64,000 nt of DNA from WLMZ01 sp031367435 (lineage in GTDB: Bacteria; Actinomycetota; Acidimicrobiia; Acidimicrobiales; Ilumatobacteraceae): assembly GCA_031367435.1 (NCBI GenBank), contig JANLPV010000018.1, forward strand, positions 1 to 64,000. Direction: 5' to 3'. Shown piece by piece: positions 55,620 to 64,000 of the stretch (positions are counted from its first letter, which is position 1; each line of letters starts with the position of its first letter). The notes beneath the pieces were generated by a model. The model saw nothing but the letters and a program-made list of their open reading frames with translations. It searched no databases and had not been told where the DNA came from. The position numbers and the translations under genes were made by a program.

Positions 55620-55753
55620 AGTCAAGCCCCCCAGCTTTGGTCACTACCGGGTCCGCATCCGTCGACGTTCGCGACTCGACGTGTCAGAGCGACACCCCCA
55701 CTTCCCCAATGGAAAAGTAACACGACGCGTCAAGTACCTACAGCGCTTCTCGG

Positions 55754-55788
55754 TTGACACATCGGGTCGCGTTTGACATGCTCGGCGC
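55754..55788 (+). promoter_or_regulatory. Promoter of the TauD gene, leaderless
   Basis: TTGACA at 55754-55759, 17-base spacer and CATGCT at 55777-55782 (keeps A2, T3 and T6 of the -10). The start expected 7 bases downstream is 55789, the first base of the GTG start codon. No Shine-Dalgarno precedes it. Confidence 0.6.
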
Positions 55789-56733
55789 GTGCCCACGACC
55801 CAAGCAACAACTCCAGCGTCATCGGGCGATCCGGTTCGACCAACAGACATCGATCTTCCAACCGGCTGGACGATCGAACCGCTCACCGGCACGCTCGGCG
55901 CCGTTATTCATGGAGTCAACATCGGTGCCGATCTCTCGGGCGCCGAGGTCGATTCCATCCGTTCCGCCTTGCTGGGCTTTCGCGTTGTGTTCTTTCACGA
56001 TCAGCACCTCACCCCAACACAACAGGTTCACTTCGCACGTTGCTTCGGTGAGCTCACTCCCGCGCACCCACTACTCGGCGGTCTTGACCACGAGCATCCG
56101 GAGGTGCTCGTTCTGGACAGCGACGACTACCCGCTCGGCGTGGGTAGCCGCGGCAACGGAACGAGCTACAACAATCGCTGGCACACCGACGTCACGTTCT
56201 CCGAACGGCCACCGATGGGCACGATTCTTGCCGCACAGTTGATCCCGCCACGCGGCGGCGACACGCTGTGGGCCGACCTCGTGGACGCGTACGCGACACT
56301 TTCATCTCCCGTGCAACATCTGGCAGATGGCCTTGTCGCGACGCATAGCGCGCGCGGCACCTTCGATCGGTTCCGCGACGACGATCCCACCGGCGATCAA
56401 CAACGTCGCCTCACGGCCCTCTCCCCCGTGCAACATCCGGTCGTTCGAGTGCATCCCGAGACGGGCGAGCGTGGTTTGTTCGTCAACGAGACCTTCACGC
56501 AGAGCATCGTCGGTCTCTCACCGACCGAGAGTGATGCGCTCTTGCAGTTGCTCTGCGCGCATACCGTCGAACCCGAGCGAGTTGTGCGTTGGAAATGGCG
56601 CGATGGTGACGTTGCGTTTTGGGACAACCGCGCGACCGCGCACTATGCCGCAGCGGATTACGGCGAGAACCGACGAGTGATGCACCGCGTCACAATCGCT
56701 GGCGAGCGTCCCATCGGTGTCAATGTGAGCTGA
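55789..56733 (+). CDS. TauD/TfdA family Fe(II)/2-oxoglutarate dioxygenase
   Basis: A 314-residue dioxygenase. It has the iron triad as WHTDVTF (His and Asp) and the distal His in HRVTIAGERP with the 2-oxoglutarate-binding Arg. LGAVIHGVNIGADLS near the N-terminus matches TauD. Likely substrates are sulfonates or aryloxy acids, but the sequence does not say which. GTG start at 55789 coincides with the predicted transcription start, so it is probably leaderless. An alkylsulfatase-like MBL gene is 1.3 kb downstream, hinting at organosulfur use. Confidence 0.93.
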   Translation: MPTTQATTPASSGDPVRPTDIDLPTGWTIEPLTGTLGAVIHGVNIGADLSGAEVDSIRSALLGFRVVFFHDQHLTPTQQVHFARCFGELTPAHPLLGGLDHEHPEVLVLDSDDYPLGVGSRGNGTSYNNRWHTDVTFSERPPMGTILAAQLIPPRGGDTLWADLVDAYATLSSPVQHLADGLVATHSARGTFDRFRDDDPTGDQQRRLTALSPVQHPVVRVHPETGERGLFVNETFTQSIVGLSPTESDALLQLLCAHTVEPERVVRWKWRDGDVAFWDNRATAHYAAADYGENRRVMHRVTIAGERPIGVNVS

Positions 56734-56796
56734 CCGTGCCGCATCGGTTCTCACGAACGATGTGATTTCAGCCGAACGGCATCTACCATCGGCTTC

Positions 56797-57894
56797 ATGG
56801 AATTCGCCTGGACCCCCGAGCAGATCCAACTCCGCGCGCGTGCTCGCGATGTTGCCAACGATGCCGTAGCTCGTTTCGGCCGACACAACGACAGCTGGAT
56901 CAACGGTTACAGCAAGGAGTTCGCCAAGGAAATGGCCGGCCACGGCTGGATCGGCATGACCTGGCCCACCGAGTTTGGTGGAGGCGGGCGCCCTGCGATC
57001 GAGCGCTTGATCGTCGGCGAGGAGTTGATCGCGGCGGGCGCGCCAATCGCGGCGATGTGGTTCGCCGATCGGCAGATGGGACCAACGTTGATCGCGTATG
57101 GGCGACCCGATCAGCAAGCCGAGTTCCTTCCGAGGATTCTCAGTGGTGAGACAACCTGGTGTATCGGAATGAGCGAACCCAACGCGGGCAGCGACCTCGC
57201 AAGCCTCAGCACGAGCGCCGTTCGCGATGGCGACGACTGGGTCATCAACGGGCAGAAAATCTGGACAAGCTTTGGCGAGGTCGCCGACTATTGCTATCTG
57301 ATCTGCCGCACGACCACTGAGGGACCTCCACACGCGGGCATCAGCGAAATCATCGTCCCTATGGGCACACCCGGCATCGACGTACGGCCGATCAAGGACA
57401 TGACGACGAATCGTCACTTCTGCGAGGTGTTCTTCACCGACGTACGTGTGCCAGTGATCAATCTCGTCGGAACCGAGGGTGCCGCGTTCAAGCAGACGAT
57501 GCGACAACTCGAACACGAGCGCGGTGGCATCGACCGGCTGGTGAGCAACCACGCGTTGTACCTTCTTGCACGCGAGCGGGCCGATACCAACGATGCGTTG
57601 ATTCGCCAAGACATCGCCGCGCTCGAGATCGCATATCGCATCGGGCGAATCCTCGTCATTCGAGAAGTGCTTCGCCAGGCACCGACCGGTTTCAGCGCCG
57701 CAACGAAGTGCTTCTGCACCGAACACGAGGTGCGCGTCGCCGATTTCGTTTCGAAAGTTCTTGGGGCGGAGGCAACGCTCTGGAATCAGGTGACCCAGGG
57801 CCTGTGCTACGCACCCGGCTACACCATCATGGGCGGCACATCGAACGTGATGCGCAACATCCTCGGCGAACGCGTCCTTGGCCTACCCCGCTGA
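56797..57894 (+). CDS. Acyl-CoA dehydrogenase
   Basis: FAD-dependent beta-oxidation-type dehydrogenase of 365 residues. It has GWIGMTWPTEFGGGGRPAIE, WCIGMSEPNAGSDLASLST, GQKIWTSFGEVADY and the closing GYTIMGGTSNVMRNILGERV, the ACAD_1 signature. It resembles steroid-pathway FadE proteins more than short-chain enzymes, and often such proteins act as heterotetramers with a partner that is absent here. ATG at 56797. Confidence 0.93.
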   Translation: MEFAWTPEQIQLRARARDVANDAVARFGRHNDSWINGYSKEFAKEMAGHGWIGMTWPTEFGGGGRPAIERLIVGEELIAAGAPIAAMWFADRQMGPTLIAYGRPDQQAEFLPRILSGETTWCIGMSEPNAGSDLASLSTSAVRDGDDWVINGQKIWTSFGEVADYCYLICRTTTEGPPHAGISEIIVPMGTPGIDVRPIKDMTTNRHFCEVFFTDVRVPVINLVGTEGAAFKQTMRQLEHERGGIDRLVSNHALYLLARERADTNDALIRQDIAALEIAYRIGRILVIREVLRQAPTGFSAATKCFCTEHEVRVADFVSKVLGAEATLWNQVTQGLCYAPGYTIMGGTSNVMRNILGERVLGLPR

Positions 57895-58010
57895 TGGCAT
57901 CGGCAACGATCGACGCGTCAAAGCTCGCGCGACGCCTCGGGGTCGACTCAAACGCGGCTAGCGAAGGTCGAAAGCGGGACTGAACCGCAGCGCTGACTAG
58001 CGTGCGATGC

Positions 58011-59357
58011 ATGGCCGACCTGCTCGATCTCTCCGCGAAAATTATCGATTCGGGACACACCGATCAACCGGTGAACCGTGTGACAAATGAGTTGAGCGAG
58101 CTCGCCGATGGATTGGCCATCGTGGAAAGTTTCAGTCACTGTGTTGCGCTGCACACCGACGAAGGACTCGTGGCATTTGATTCATCGGGCGTTCACACCG
58201 GCGAAGCCGTGGCGAACTCGCTACGAGCGTGGAAAGACGCACCGATCAGCCATCTGATCTACACACACGGACACGCCGATCATGTTGGGGGCAGCAGCGC
58301 GTTCGCAGCAGCGGCCACCCGCGACGGTCATCGCAAACCGCACGTGATCGGTCACGACAACGTCGGCGAGCGCCTCGATCGTTATCAGTACACAAGCAAC
58401 TGGAACATGATCATCAACGCCCGCCAGTTCGGTGGGATTGCCGGCGAGCTCAACCTCGGCATTGGTGACAGTGACGACGACACGAGCTCGATCTCCGTCG
58501 ACGCGCGCGGTGGTCGCCGCTTCCTGCCGTCCACGACGCTGCGACCGGACGAGACCTTCGCCACGGATCACACGCTGAACATTGGCGGCCAATGTATTGA
58601 GCTCCATCACGCTCGCGGGGAGACGGACGATCACCTCTGGGCGTGGCTGCCCGAACAACGATGGCTGATGACCGGCGACTTCGTGATCTGGAACTTCCCG
58701 AACGCCGGTAACCCCCAAAAGGTGCAGCGCTACCCCATCGAGTGGGCGGCCGCACTTCGCGCCATGAGTGCACAACAGCCCGAGTTGTTGCTGCCCGCGC
58801 ACGGGCTACCGATAGCGGGCGCGGATCGCATCGCCCGTGTTCTTGATGACATCGCAACCGCGCTGGAAGATCTCGTGAGCGAGGTCATCGCGATGATGAA
58901 CGGTGGTGCCACACTCGACGCAATCGTGCACTCGGTGAAGGTGCCTGAGGACACGCTGGCCAAGCCGTATCTGCGTCCGCTGTACGACGAACCGGAGTTC
59001 GTAATTCACAACATCTGGCGCCAGTTCGGCGGCTGGTGGGACGGCGTGCCGAGCCGACTCAAGCCCTCGCCGGATGCTGCTGTCGCCGTTGCACTCGCGG
59101 AGATGGTTGGCGGCGCGGACGTATTGCTGCGACGCGCAGAGCAAGCCGCCTCCGACGGCGACCTTCGCCTCGCCTGCCACTTTGCTGACTTCGCCGGATG
59201 GGCCGCACCCGACGACGCCGAGGTGCACGAAGGTCGTGCCGCTATCTATATCTTGCGCCGCAAAGCAGAGCCATCGTTGATGAGCAAAGGTATCTTTCGC
59301 GCCGCAGCGCGAGAGTCGCAGACGGTCGTGCTCGCTAACCCGAGCTCCCCAAGCTGA
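58011..59357 (+). CDS. Metallo-beta-lactamase-fold alkylsulfatase-like hydrolase
   Basis: A 448-residue zinc hydrolase with the THGHADHVGG metal motif, further ligands in ARGETDDHLWAWLP and LPAHGLP, and an alkylsulfatase-type dimerisation region (IHNIWRQFGGWWDGVPSRLKP) that is characteristic of SdsA/BDS1 enzymes. The C-terminal SCP-like part is short or missing. ATG 58011 chosen over the GTG at 58002. Its end overlaps the convergent EamA gene by 23 bases. Confidence 0.88.
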   Translation: MADLLDLSAKIIDSGHTDQPVNRVTNELSELADGLAIVESFSHCVALHTDEGLVAFDSSGVHTGEAVANSLRAWKDAPISHLIYTHGHADHVGGSSAFAAAATRDGHRKPHVIGHDNVGERLDRYQYTSNWNMIINARQFGGIAGELNLGIGDSDDDTSSISVDARGGRRFLPSTTLRPDETFATDHTLNIGGQCIELHHARGETDDHLWAWLPEQRWLMTGDFVIWNFPNAGNPQKVQRYPIEWAAALRAMSAQQPELLLPAHGLPIAGADRIARVLDDIATALEDLVSEVIAMMNGGATLDAIVHSVKVPEDTLAKPYLRPLYDEPEFVIHNIWRQFGGWWDGVPSRLKPSPDAAVAVALAEMVGGADVLLRRAEQAASDGDLRLACHFADFAGWAAPDDAEVHEGRAAIYILRRKAEPSLMSKGIFRAAARESQTVVLANPSSPS

Positions 59358-60222
59358 CGAGCACGAGCGCACCAATCGCTAACCCCATGCCGAGCGCCTG
59401 AGACTTCGAGACCCGTTCGCGATCGAGCCCGAACGCAAGACACACAGTGCTCACCGGGTACAAAGCGGCGACGACAACCACGATCGACAACAACCCACGG
59501 CGAACGGCGAGCAGATAGAGGACGTTGGCGCTCATGTCCAGTGCGCCAGCGAGCGCGGCCAAACGCCACACCGCCCACCCTGGCGGTGGTCGAGGCGGAG
59601 CTAGAGGTGCTGAACCTCGGCGGTCACTCGTTCGGATGAAGGTGGCCAACACCAAACCGCCGACCAACACGACCGACACCATGCGTGACGCAACGAGCGA
59701 CCACATGCCACTGCTACTCGAGGTACGCCCGAGTGCCACGAAGATGACCGCAAATCCGAGCCCCGCCAGAAACGCCAGGCCGATGGTGAGCCGTCCCGTG
59801 TGCGTGTGGCGCGTGCCAACGGCACCGCTCACCAACGCAACGGCAACGACCGCGACCGCCATTCCTGCGTACGCAAGCGCGCTTGGGCGTTCTCCGGAAA
59901 TCAGTCCGTAGGCAACGGGGAGCGCCGCGCTGGTGACGGCCGTAATCGGCGCTACGACCGTCATCGCCCCATGCGAGAGCGCGTGATAAAAGGCGATGAG
60001 CGCCACCGCACTGGCAACACCCGCGACACCACCCCATAACCAATCATGCCAACCAGGAACCGACGTGCCCATTACGGCAACCACTATCACGCCGACCACA
60101 AGACTGGTTGCCTGACCCGCAAGCGCAACCATCGTGCTCGCCGCCGTGCGCGAGGCGCGCCCACCGCAGTAGTCGGCCACGCCGTAGACAACGGCACAGG
60201 CGAACGCAAGAAGGATCGACAC
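59335..60222 (-). CDS. EamA/DMT family transporter
   Basis: A 295-residue protein with about ten hydrophobic segments in two EamA repeats. The first starts MSILLAFACAVVYGVADYCG and holds ALSHGAMTVVAPITAVTSAA; the second contains LSIVVVVAALYPVSTVCLA and ends ALGMGLAIGALVLVSLG. Likely exporter of a small metabolite in the cytoplasmic membrane; substrate unknown. Confidence 0.9.
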   Translation of the reverse strand: MSILLAFACAVVYGVADYCGGRASRTAASTMVALAGQATSLVVGVIVVAVMGTSVPGWHDWLWGGVAGVASAVALIAFYHALSHGAMTVVAPITAVTSAALPVAYGLISGERPSALAYAGMAVAVVAVALVSGAVGTRHTHTGRLTIGLAFLAGLGFAVIFVALGRTSSSSGMWSLVASRMVSVVLVGGLVLATFIRTSDRRGSAPLAPPRPPPGWAVWRLAALAGALDMSANVLYLLAVRRGLLSIVVVVAALYPVSTVCLAFGLDRERVSKSQALGMGLAIGALVLVSLGSSG

Positions 60223-60368
60223 GCACCACAGTCAACAGCCTCACAAACCTCACGCACCATGCAACATGTTCGATTCGGCCGAACAGGGCACGCGTCTCAC
60301 GACTCGGCCTTGGCACCGAGTTCAGGTTCGGGCGACAACCCTCGGGAGAGACATGCCGCGACTGTCGT

Positions 60369-61055
60369 CTATGGGTGGACGACACCAATGGCGACGACCT
60401 CGCCGGAGCTGCCCTGATCTAGCGAGTCAGCCGCAGCCACCGCCTCGCGGCTGACTGTGAGAACCGGGTAATCATCGAACGACACGCCGGCCCACAGCAC
60501 AACATAGTTACCGTCGTGAAAGGTGCCGATCGGAACAAGTCGATCACCATCGATGCTGCGCAGCCATGCCTGATAGAACTCGGCACCGTCGCGTCGCGGA
60601 AGGCCCGCTACGTCGAATTCAATCCGCAGGCCCGATGGCGTGGAGGTGAGTCGCGCGGTGCCCGCAGAATTTGGTGCCAACTCTGTGCCGGTGACCACCA
60701 AGGTCCGATCGGCGTGAGCAGGCGGATCGCTGGCGAGCGAGACGAAGCCGAACGCTGCGAGACCTGCGGCTGCGGCACCGAGTAGCGCCGGGCGCAGCCA
60801 CGCGACGCTTCGCCGGTCGCGGCCATTGTCTGGTGCGTATGCGGCGCGATTGTCGCGACCCACAGCAGCTGCCACCGTGGCAACGACGCGATCGTCAAGG
60901 CCAAGCGAAGGCTCGTCCCACATCGAGGGGTGTGCAAGCGAGACCCGCAGATGCGCCAGCCCTGCAAACGCATCGGGCACTTCAGAAACCTCTGCGCTCT
61001 CAGGGTTCGCAGCGGAGAGAAACGAGATGCGTTCGTCATCAGTCGCCACGCCCAT
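60369..61055 (-). CDS. Anti-sigma factor, RskA-like
   Basis: A 228-residue protein encoded 12 bases after the ECF sigma gene. It has a cytoplasmic N-terminal ~90 residues, one transmembrane segment (PALLGAAAAGLAAFGFVSLA) and an extracytoplasmic anti-sigma-K-type domain (VVTGTELAPNSAGTARL, EFYQAWLRSIDGDRLVPIGT). The HxxxCxxC zinc motif is absent, as in some RskA proteins. It probably holds the sigma factor inactive until an envelope signal. Confidence 0.85.
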   Translation of the reverse strand: MGVATDDERISFLSAANPESAEVSEVPDAFAGLAHLRVSLAHPSMWDEPSLGLDDRVVATVAAAVGRDNRAAYAPDNGRDRRSVAWLRPALLGAAAAGLAAFGFVSLASDPPAHADRTLVVTGTELAPNSAGTARLTSTPSGLRIEFDVAGLPRRDGAEFYQAWLRSIDGDRLVPIGTFHDGNYVVLWAGVSFDDYPVLTVSREAVAAADSLDQGSSGEVVAIGVVHP

Positions 61056-61067
61056 CTCCTTGCTTGG

Positions 61068-61733
61068 TCATCGTTCGGTTGTCTCATTGGTGTGTACGCC
61101 GACCAGTTGCTCATGGTTCGGGTGAGGGCCCGGCTGCGGACGTGTCGCTGATTCGTCCCGGAGATGACCCAGCATCGCGGCAAGCATTCGGTGGGCGCGA
61201 TAGGACCGCGATTTCACAGTGCCGAGCGGTATCTGCAATTGCTGAGCGATTTCGGGATGTGTGAGCTGGCCGAGATGTTGCAGGCGCACGATCTCACGCT
61301 CAGCGCTCGGTAGCGCGTCGATTGCGGCGCGGACCGCCCACGCGTCGGAGATCTCGTCAGCTGAGGGTTGCATGCTGATCAGCGCCGCGTGCAACTCGGA
61401 CGCGTCGTCGAGTTGCGACGTCGGTCGTCGTGCCTCGCGCCGATGGATATCGATGGCCACTCGACGCGCAATTGTGGCGAGCCATGGAGCGAACTCGCGG
61501 CCTGGCTCAAAAGTTGCACTCGCACGCCATGCCTGAACAAAACACTGCTGTGTGGCTTCCTCGGCGAGAGAGCGATTGCCGAGCACGCGCTGCGCGACCA
61601 TGAAGACCTGTCGACCGTATGCGTGATACACGGCGCGCACTGCGTCGGGTTCACCGGCTCGAAAGCCGGCAGCCGTTAGATCATCCACGACGGCAGCGTA
61701 GAACGTCAGCCCACAACGGATGGGCGCAGACAT
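61068..61733 (-). CDS. ECF RNA polymerase sigma factor
   Basis: A 221-residue ECF sigma. Region 2 runs from AVRAVYHAYGRQVFMVAQRV through EEATQQCFVQAW and FAPWLATIARRVAIDIHRR. Region 4 is PSAEREIVRLQHLGQLTHPE then IAQQLQIPLGTVKSRSYRAH. It likely responds with its downstream RskA-like antisigma. Start codon uncertain: ATG 61733 or GTG 61688; the frame further up overlaps the divergent gene. Confidence 0.93.
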   Translation of the reverse strand: MSAPIRCGLTFYAAVVDDLTAAGFRAGEPDAVRAVYHAYGRQVFMVAQRVLGNRSLAEEATQQCFVQAWRASATFEPGREFAPWLATIARRVAIDIHRREARRPTSQLDDASELHAALISMQPSADEISDAWAVRAAIDALPSAEREIVRLQHLGQLTHPEIAQQLQIPLGTVKSRSYRAHRMLAAMLGHLRDESATRPQPGPHPNHEQLVGVHTNETTER

Positions 61734-61772
61734 ATGCGATTGCATGAAAATGCTGCGGCTAACGTCGGACGC

Positions 61773-62768
61773 ATGTACATCTGGGACGACCAATGGTTGG
61801 CGCGACGCACGGAGACTGCCCTGTTCCCGGAGATCCCCATCATCGATCCTCATCATCACCTGTGGGATCGCGATGGAATGAGCCGATATCTGCTCACCGA
61901 CTTGCAGGCAGATACCGGTGCCGGACACAACGTCGAGGGCACTGTGTACATGGAATGCGCGTGGGGTTATCGCACCGATGGACCCGATCGAATGAGACCA
62001 GTGGGTGAAACCGAGACGATTGCCGACATCGCCGATCTGAGTGTTGGCAACGGTGCAGAGATCAAGGGCATCGTGAGCTTCGCCGACATGACGCTTGGCG
62101 ACGAGGTGCACGATGTACTCGAAGCACACATCGCTGCCGGGCGGGGCCGCTTTCGCGGGATTCGCCACGCAACGGCATTCGACCCAAGCAAAGAGATTCG
62201 CCGCACACACACCAAACCAACCAACAACCTCATGGCCACCGACGCCTTTCGCCGCGGCGTACAGCGGCTTGGCGCGCTCGGGCTCACCTTCGACGCGTGG
62301 TTGTATCACCGCCAGATTCCCGAACTCGCCGCGCTCGCGCGTGCCGTGCCGGAATGCACCTTTGTGCTCGATCACCTCGGCGGCATTCTCGGCACCGGGC
62401 CCTACGCCGGGCAACGAAGTGCGATCCTCGAGCAGTGGCGTATCGATATCGCGGATTTGGCCACCTGCCCGAATGTCGTCATGAAAGTCGGCGGCATCGG
62501 CATGGTGATCTTTGGTCTCGGCTTTGAACATCAGCCGCTTCCGCCCACCAGCGCCGACCTCGTCGCGGCATGGGGCGATCCGATCAGATTCGTCATCGAA
62601 CAGTTCGGCCCGCAGCGTTGCATGTTCGAATCGAACTTCCCGGTCGACAAAGTGTCGTGCAGCTATGTCACCTTGTGGAACGCGTTCAAGCTCATTGCCG
62701 CCGACATGCCACGCGCAGATCAGGCACTACTTTTCCACGACACGGCAACGCGGGTGTACCGACTCTGA
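61773..62768 (+). CDS. Amidohydrolase family protein (TIM-barrel)
   Basis: A 331-residue amidohydrolase_2 protein. DPHHHLWDRDG carries the metal His pair; later signatures are RGRFRGIRHATAFD, LDHLGGILGTGPYAG, NVVMKVGGIGMVIFG and MFESNFPVDK. Such proteins act as lactonases or decarboxylases of aromatic or sugar-acid lactones. The ATG at 61773 gives the MYIWDDQW start; ATG 61734 is possible. Divergent from the ECF sigma, so it could be a target of it. Confidence 0.9.
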   Translation: MYIWDDQWLARRTETALFPEIPIIDPHHHLWDRDGMSRYLLTDLQADTGAGHNVEGTVYMECAWGYRTDGPDRMRPVGETETIADIADLSVGNGAEIKGIVSFADMTLGDEVHDVLEAHIAAGRGRFRGIRHATAFDPSKEIRRTHTKPTNNLMATDAFRRGVQRLGALGLTFDAWLYHRQIPELAALARAVPECTFVLDHLGGILGTGPYAGQRSAILEQWRIDIADLATCPNVVMKVGGIGMVIFGLGFEHQPLPPTSADLVAAWGDPIRFVIEQFGPQRCMFESNFPVDKVSCSYVTLWNAFKLIAADMPRADQALLFHDTATRVYRL

Positions 62769-62832
62769 TCGACGGGACTTCGACCTCGAAAACCCTGATA
62801 TCTTCAGAAGCGGTAAAGGAGCCAATCGGGCG

Positions 62833-63288
62833 ATGGCAAACGAAAATGATCTGACGCGCGCGCTGCGCGACGTACTGGCGAGATGCGCCTCGGGTGAACC
62901 TGACTACTTCGTCGAGGTCGCCGCGAATATGGTGCGTGTCGACCGTCGACGTTCGGCGGATGGACTCTCCTACGGTGGCGAGGAATTCGACGAAGCCGTC
63001 GGCGAGTATTACCACGCCTTCGGTTTCGTGCACGCCGAGCCGATCGCTGTTCGAGGTCGACGACTTGCGCTCGTACGTCTCATCGCGTCCGTCGATCAGC
63101 ACGAGTCCCATCTGCTGTGCGTCTACGAAGCGGATGCTGATGGTCGGCTTGTTCGTTGTGCAATGTTCGACAACCACGATCTGACATCGGCACACCAGGA
63201 ACTCGATGAGCGTTGTCAGCTGCTGCAAGCCTCGGAGTCCGTCTCGACCCACGACGTTGAAAACTTCCAGCGCGTGTCGGGTTCTTGA
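62833..63288 (+). CDS. NTF2-like / SnoaL-like small protein
   Basis: A 151-residue protein with the alpha-plus-beta look of NTF2/SnoaL domains (FDEAVGEYYHAFGFVHAEPI, then ALVRLIASVDQHESHLLCVY and RLVRCAMFDNHDLTSAHQEL). It resembles the C-terminal domains fused to large actinobacterial ATPase regulators but stands alone here. Function unknown. The ATG at 62833 has TAAAGGAG 11 bases before it, which favours it over the longer frame. Confidence 0.7.
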   Translation: MANENDLTRALRDVLARCASGEPDYFVEVAANMVRVDRRRSADGLSYGGEEFDEAVGEYYHAFGFVHAEPIAVRGRRLALVRLIASVDQHESHLLCVYEADADGRLVRCAMFDNHDLTSAHQELDERCQLLQASESVSTHDVENFQRVSGS

Positions 63289-63364
63289 CGCACTCCACTT
63301 CCGATGGCAAGTACGGCACCCGGCAGTCCGTTGACGAGACCAACCGGGCACCGCACTCGCTCTT

Positions 63365-64000
63365 TCATCCCGTGAAGGGCACGGTCCACATGCTGCCGCG
63401 TCCACTACGTGCGCCAGCTGAAGGGTCTTCTGTGATGATCAGCTCGCCGCTCGGACCAACGGCGAGGCCGAAGGCGAACGAGAACTTGGTTGCCAGGGTG
63501 GGGTGATTGCCGAGGTCCCATGGGCGTGTGGCACCAATGCCACTGCCAGCTGGACCTGTGGCCACCACGACCGGACCGCCAAGCGGACCGGGCAGCACAC
63601 CGCCGTCGAGGAAGTTGCCCGCTGTGGGTCCGAAGGCACAACCCGCGGCCTCGCAATGTAGAACACCTCTGGCATCAAGGGCGAAGGTGCCATCGGGGAA
63701 GGCAACGTACACGTCATGGCTGGCGTCGTAACGCAACAACGCTGCGGCGGCTCCACCTGGCGAGTTGGACTGGTACACCAACTTGTGCACGGGGTCTGTT
63801 GCCGTGCCAGCAACGAACACGCCGACCGGGGACGGCACCGTGGCCATACCGCAGGCGGCGGTTAACGGCGGTGTTGCGGCGCCGAGGTTCGGGCATTGTG
63901 TCACGTCGAAGAACTGCGTGCCACGGTTACCCGAAACGTACAGGTTGTTGCCGATGAAGCCTGCGGTTCCGTTCGCCCCCCGAGCATCACCAGTGGCCGC
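63365..64000 (-). CDS. Secreted repeat-type protein, C-terminal part (continues past window end)
   Basis: At least 211 residues open to the window edge on the minus strand. Visible are GNNLYVSGNRGTQFFDVTQC, LGAATPPLTAACGMATVPSP and FAFGLAVGPSGELIITEDPS. Glycine- and proline-rich strands with Asn-Asn-Leu-Tyr-Val and short hydrophobic blades suggest a beta-propeller or similar surface domain. The family was not identified and the start lies outside the window. Confidence 0.55.
   Translation of the reverse strand, partial: AATGDARGANGTAGFIGNNLYVSGNRGTQFFDVTQCPNLGAATPPLTAACGMATVPSPVGVFVAGTATDPVHKLVYQSNSPGGAAAALLRYDASHDVYVAFPDGTFALDARGVLHCEAAGCAFGPTAGNFLDGGVLPGPLGGPVVVATGPAGSGIGATRPWDLGNHPTLATKFSFAFGLAVGPSGELIITEDPSAGARSGRGSMWTVPFTG

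Noticed and set aside
57895..58010. Possible tiny gene between the acyl-CoA dehydrogenase and the MBL gene
   Set aside because: A short in-frame stretch exists but no homology, Shine-Dalgarno or codon signal supports it.

Overview
The window is a dense, high-GC stretch of chromosome from an actinobacterium. The clues are the actinobacterial-type integration host factor beside gmk and rpoZ, the aroQ-pepQ-efp-nusB-pyr-mihF-gmk-rpoZ-coaBC-metK-priA-def-fmt-rsmB gene order, a DUF1844 gene divergent from infC, a PriA without helicase motifs, and a candidate 6C-like small RNA. The mix of an F420-type oxidoreductase, fatty-acid and steroid-type degradation genes and housekeeping genes suggests Acidimicrobiia, but this is inference. 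No phage, insertion sequence, tRNA or CRISPR array was seen. About 95 percent of the window is coding.

Layout. 1-745: the 5' end of a 16S rRNA gene on the minus strand with a structured leader, then tyrS. 2076-5503: an LLM oxidoreductase, a DUF2332 protein, Mpg glycosylase, a hotdog thioesterase and MarC. 5500-11395: the arginine operon argC-argB-argD-argF-argR-argH on the minus strand, almost every junction an overlapping stop/start, with a double ARG box and a near-leaderless promoter; argJ and argG are absent. 11492-18925: YqgE, pheST (pheS carries an in-frame amber codon), trmH, rplT, rpmI, infC, DUF1844, an alkyltransferase-like protein and a cold-shock-like protein. 18925-30117: hisG, mog, rsmB, fmt, def, an RsmC-like methyltransferase (plus strand), priA, metK, coaBC, rpoZ, gmk, mihF, pyrD. 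30114-37434: the pyrimidine operon pyrR-pyrB-pyrC-carA-carB-pyrD, with a PyrR-binding hairpin before pyrR and a second double ARG box before carA. 37507-45101: two large membrane proteins inserted into an otherwise conserved chain, then nusB, efp, pepQ, aroQ and a HAD/PlsC fusion.

45102-45313 holds the most distinctive non-coding element: a minus-strand candidate small RNA with a promoter, three hairpins sharing an identical five-cytosine loop, a long-range stem and a terminator. 45314-53661 holds a LysR regulator, an acyl-CoA carboxylase subunit, citrate synthase, a quinone oxidoreductase, a PEP-utilising-domain protein, a HAD hydrolase and NADP isocitrate dehydrogenase, so two TCA-cycle genes lie close together. 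53812-64000 is more accessory: a lipoprotein cytochrome c, a secreted proline-rich repeat protein, a TauD dioxygenase, an acyl-CoA dehydrogenase, an alkylsulfatase-like MBL protein, an EamA transporter, an ECF sigma/anti-sigma pair, an amidohydrolase, an NTF2-like protein and a truncated secreted protein.

How the parts work together. ArgR, encoded inside the arginine operon, probably represses both argC and carA through operators of identical geometry, so arginine controls both ornithine-pathway flux and carbamoyl phosphate. PyrR probably controls the head of the pyrimidine operon by translation. Translation genes (pheST, tyrS, infC, rplT, rpmI, efp, def, fmt, rsmB, 16S) dominate the first two thirds. 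Translation initiation is unusual in several places: an AUA start for infC, a probable CUG start for trmH, and leaderless or near-leaderless mRNAs for argC, carA and the TauD gene.
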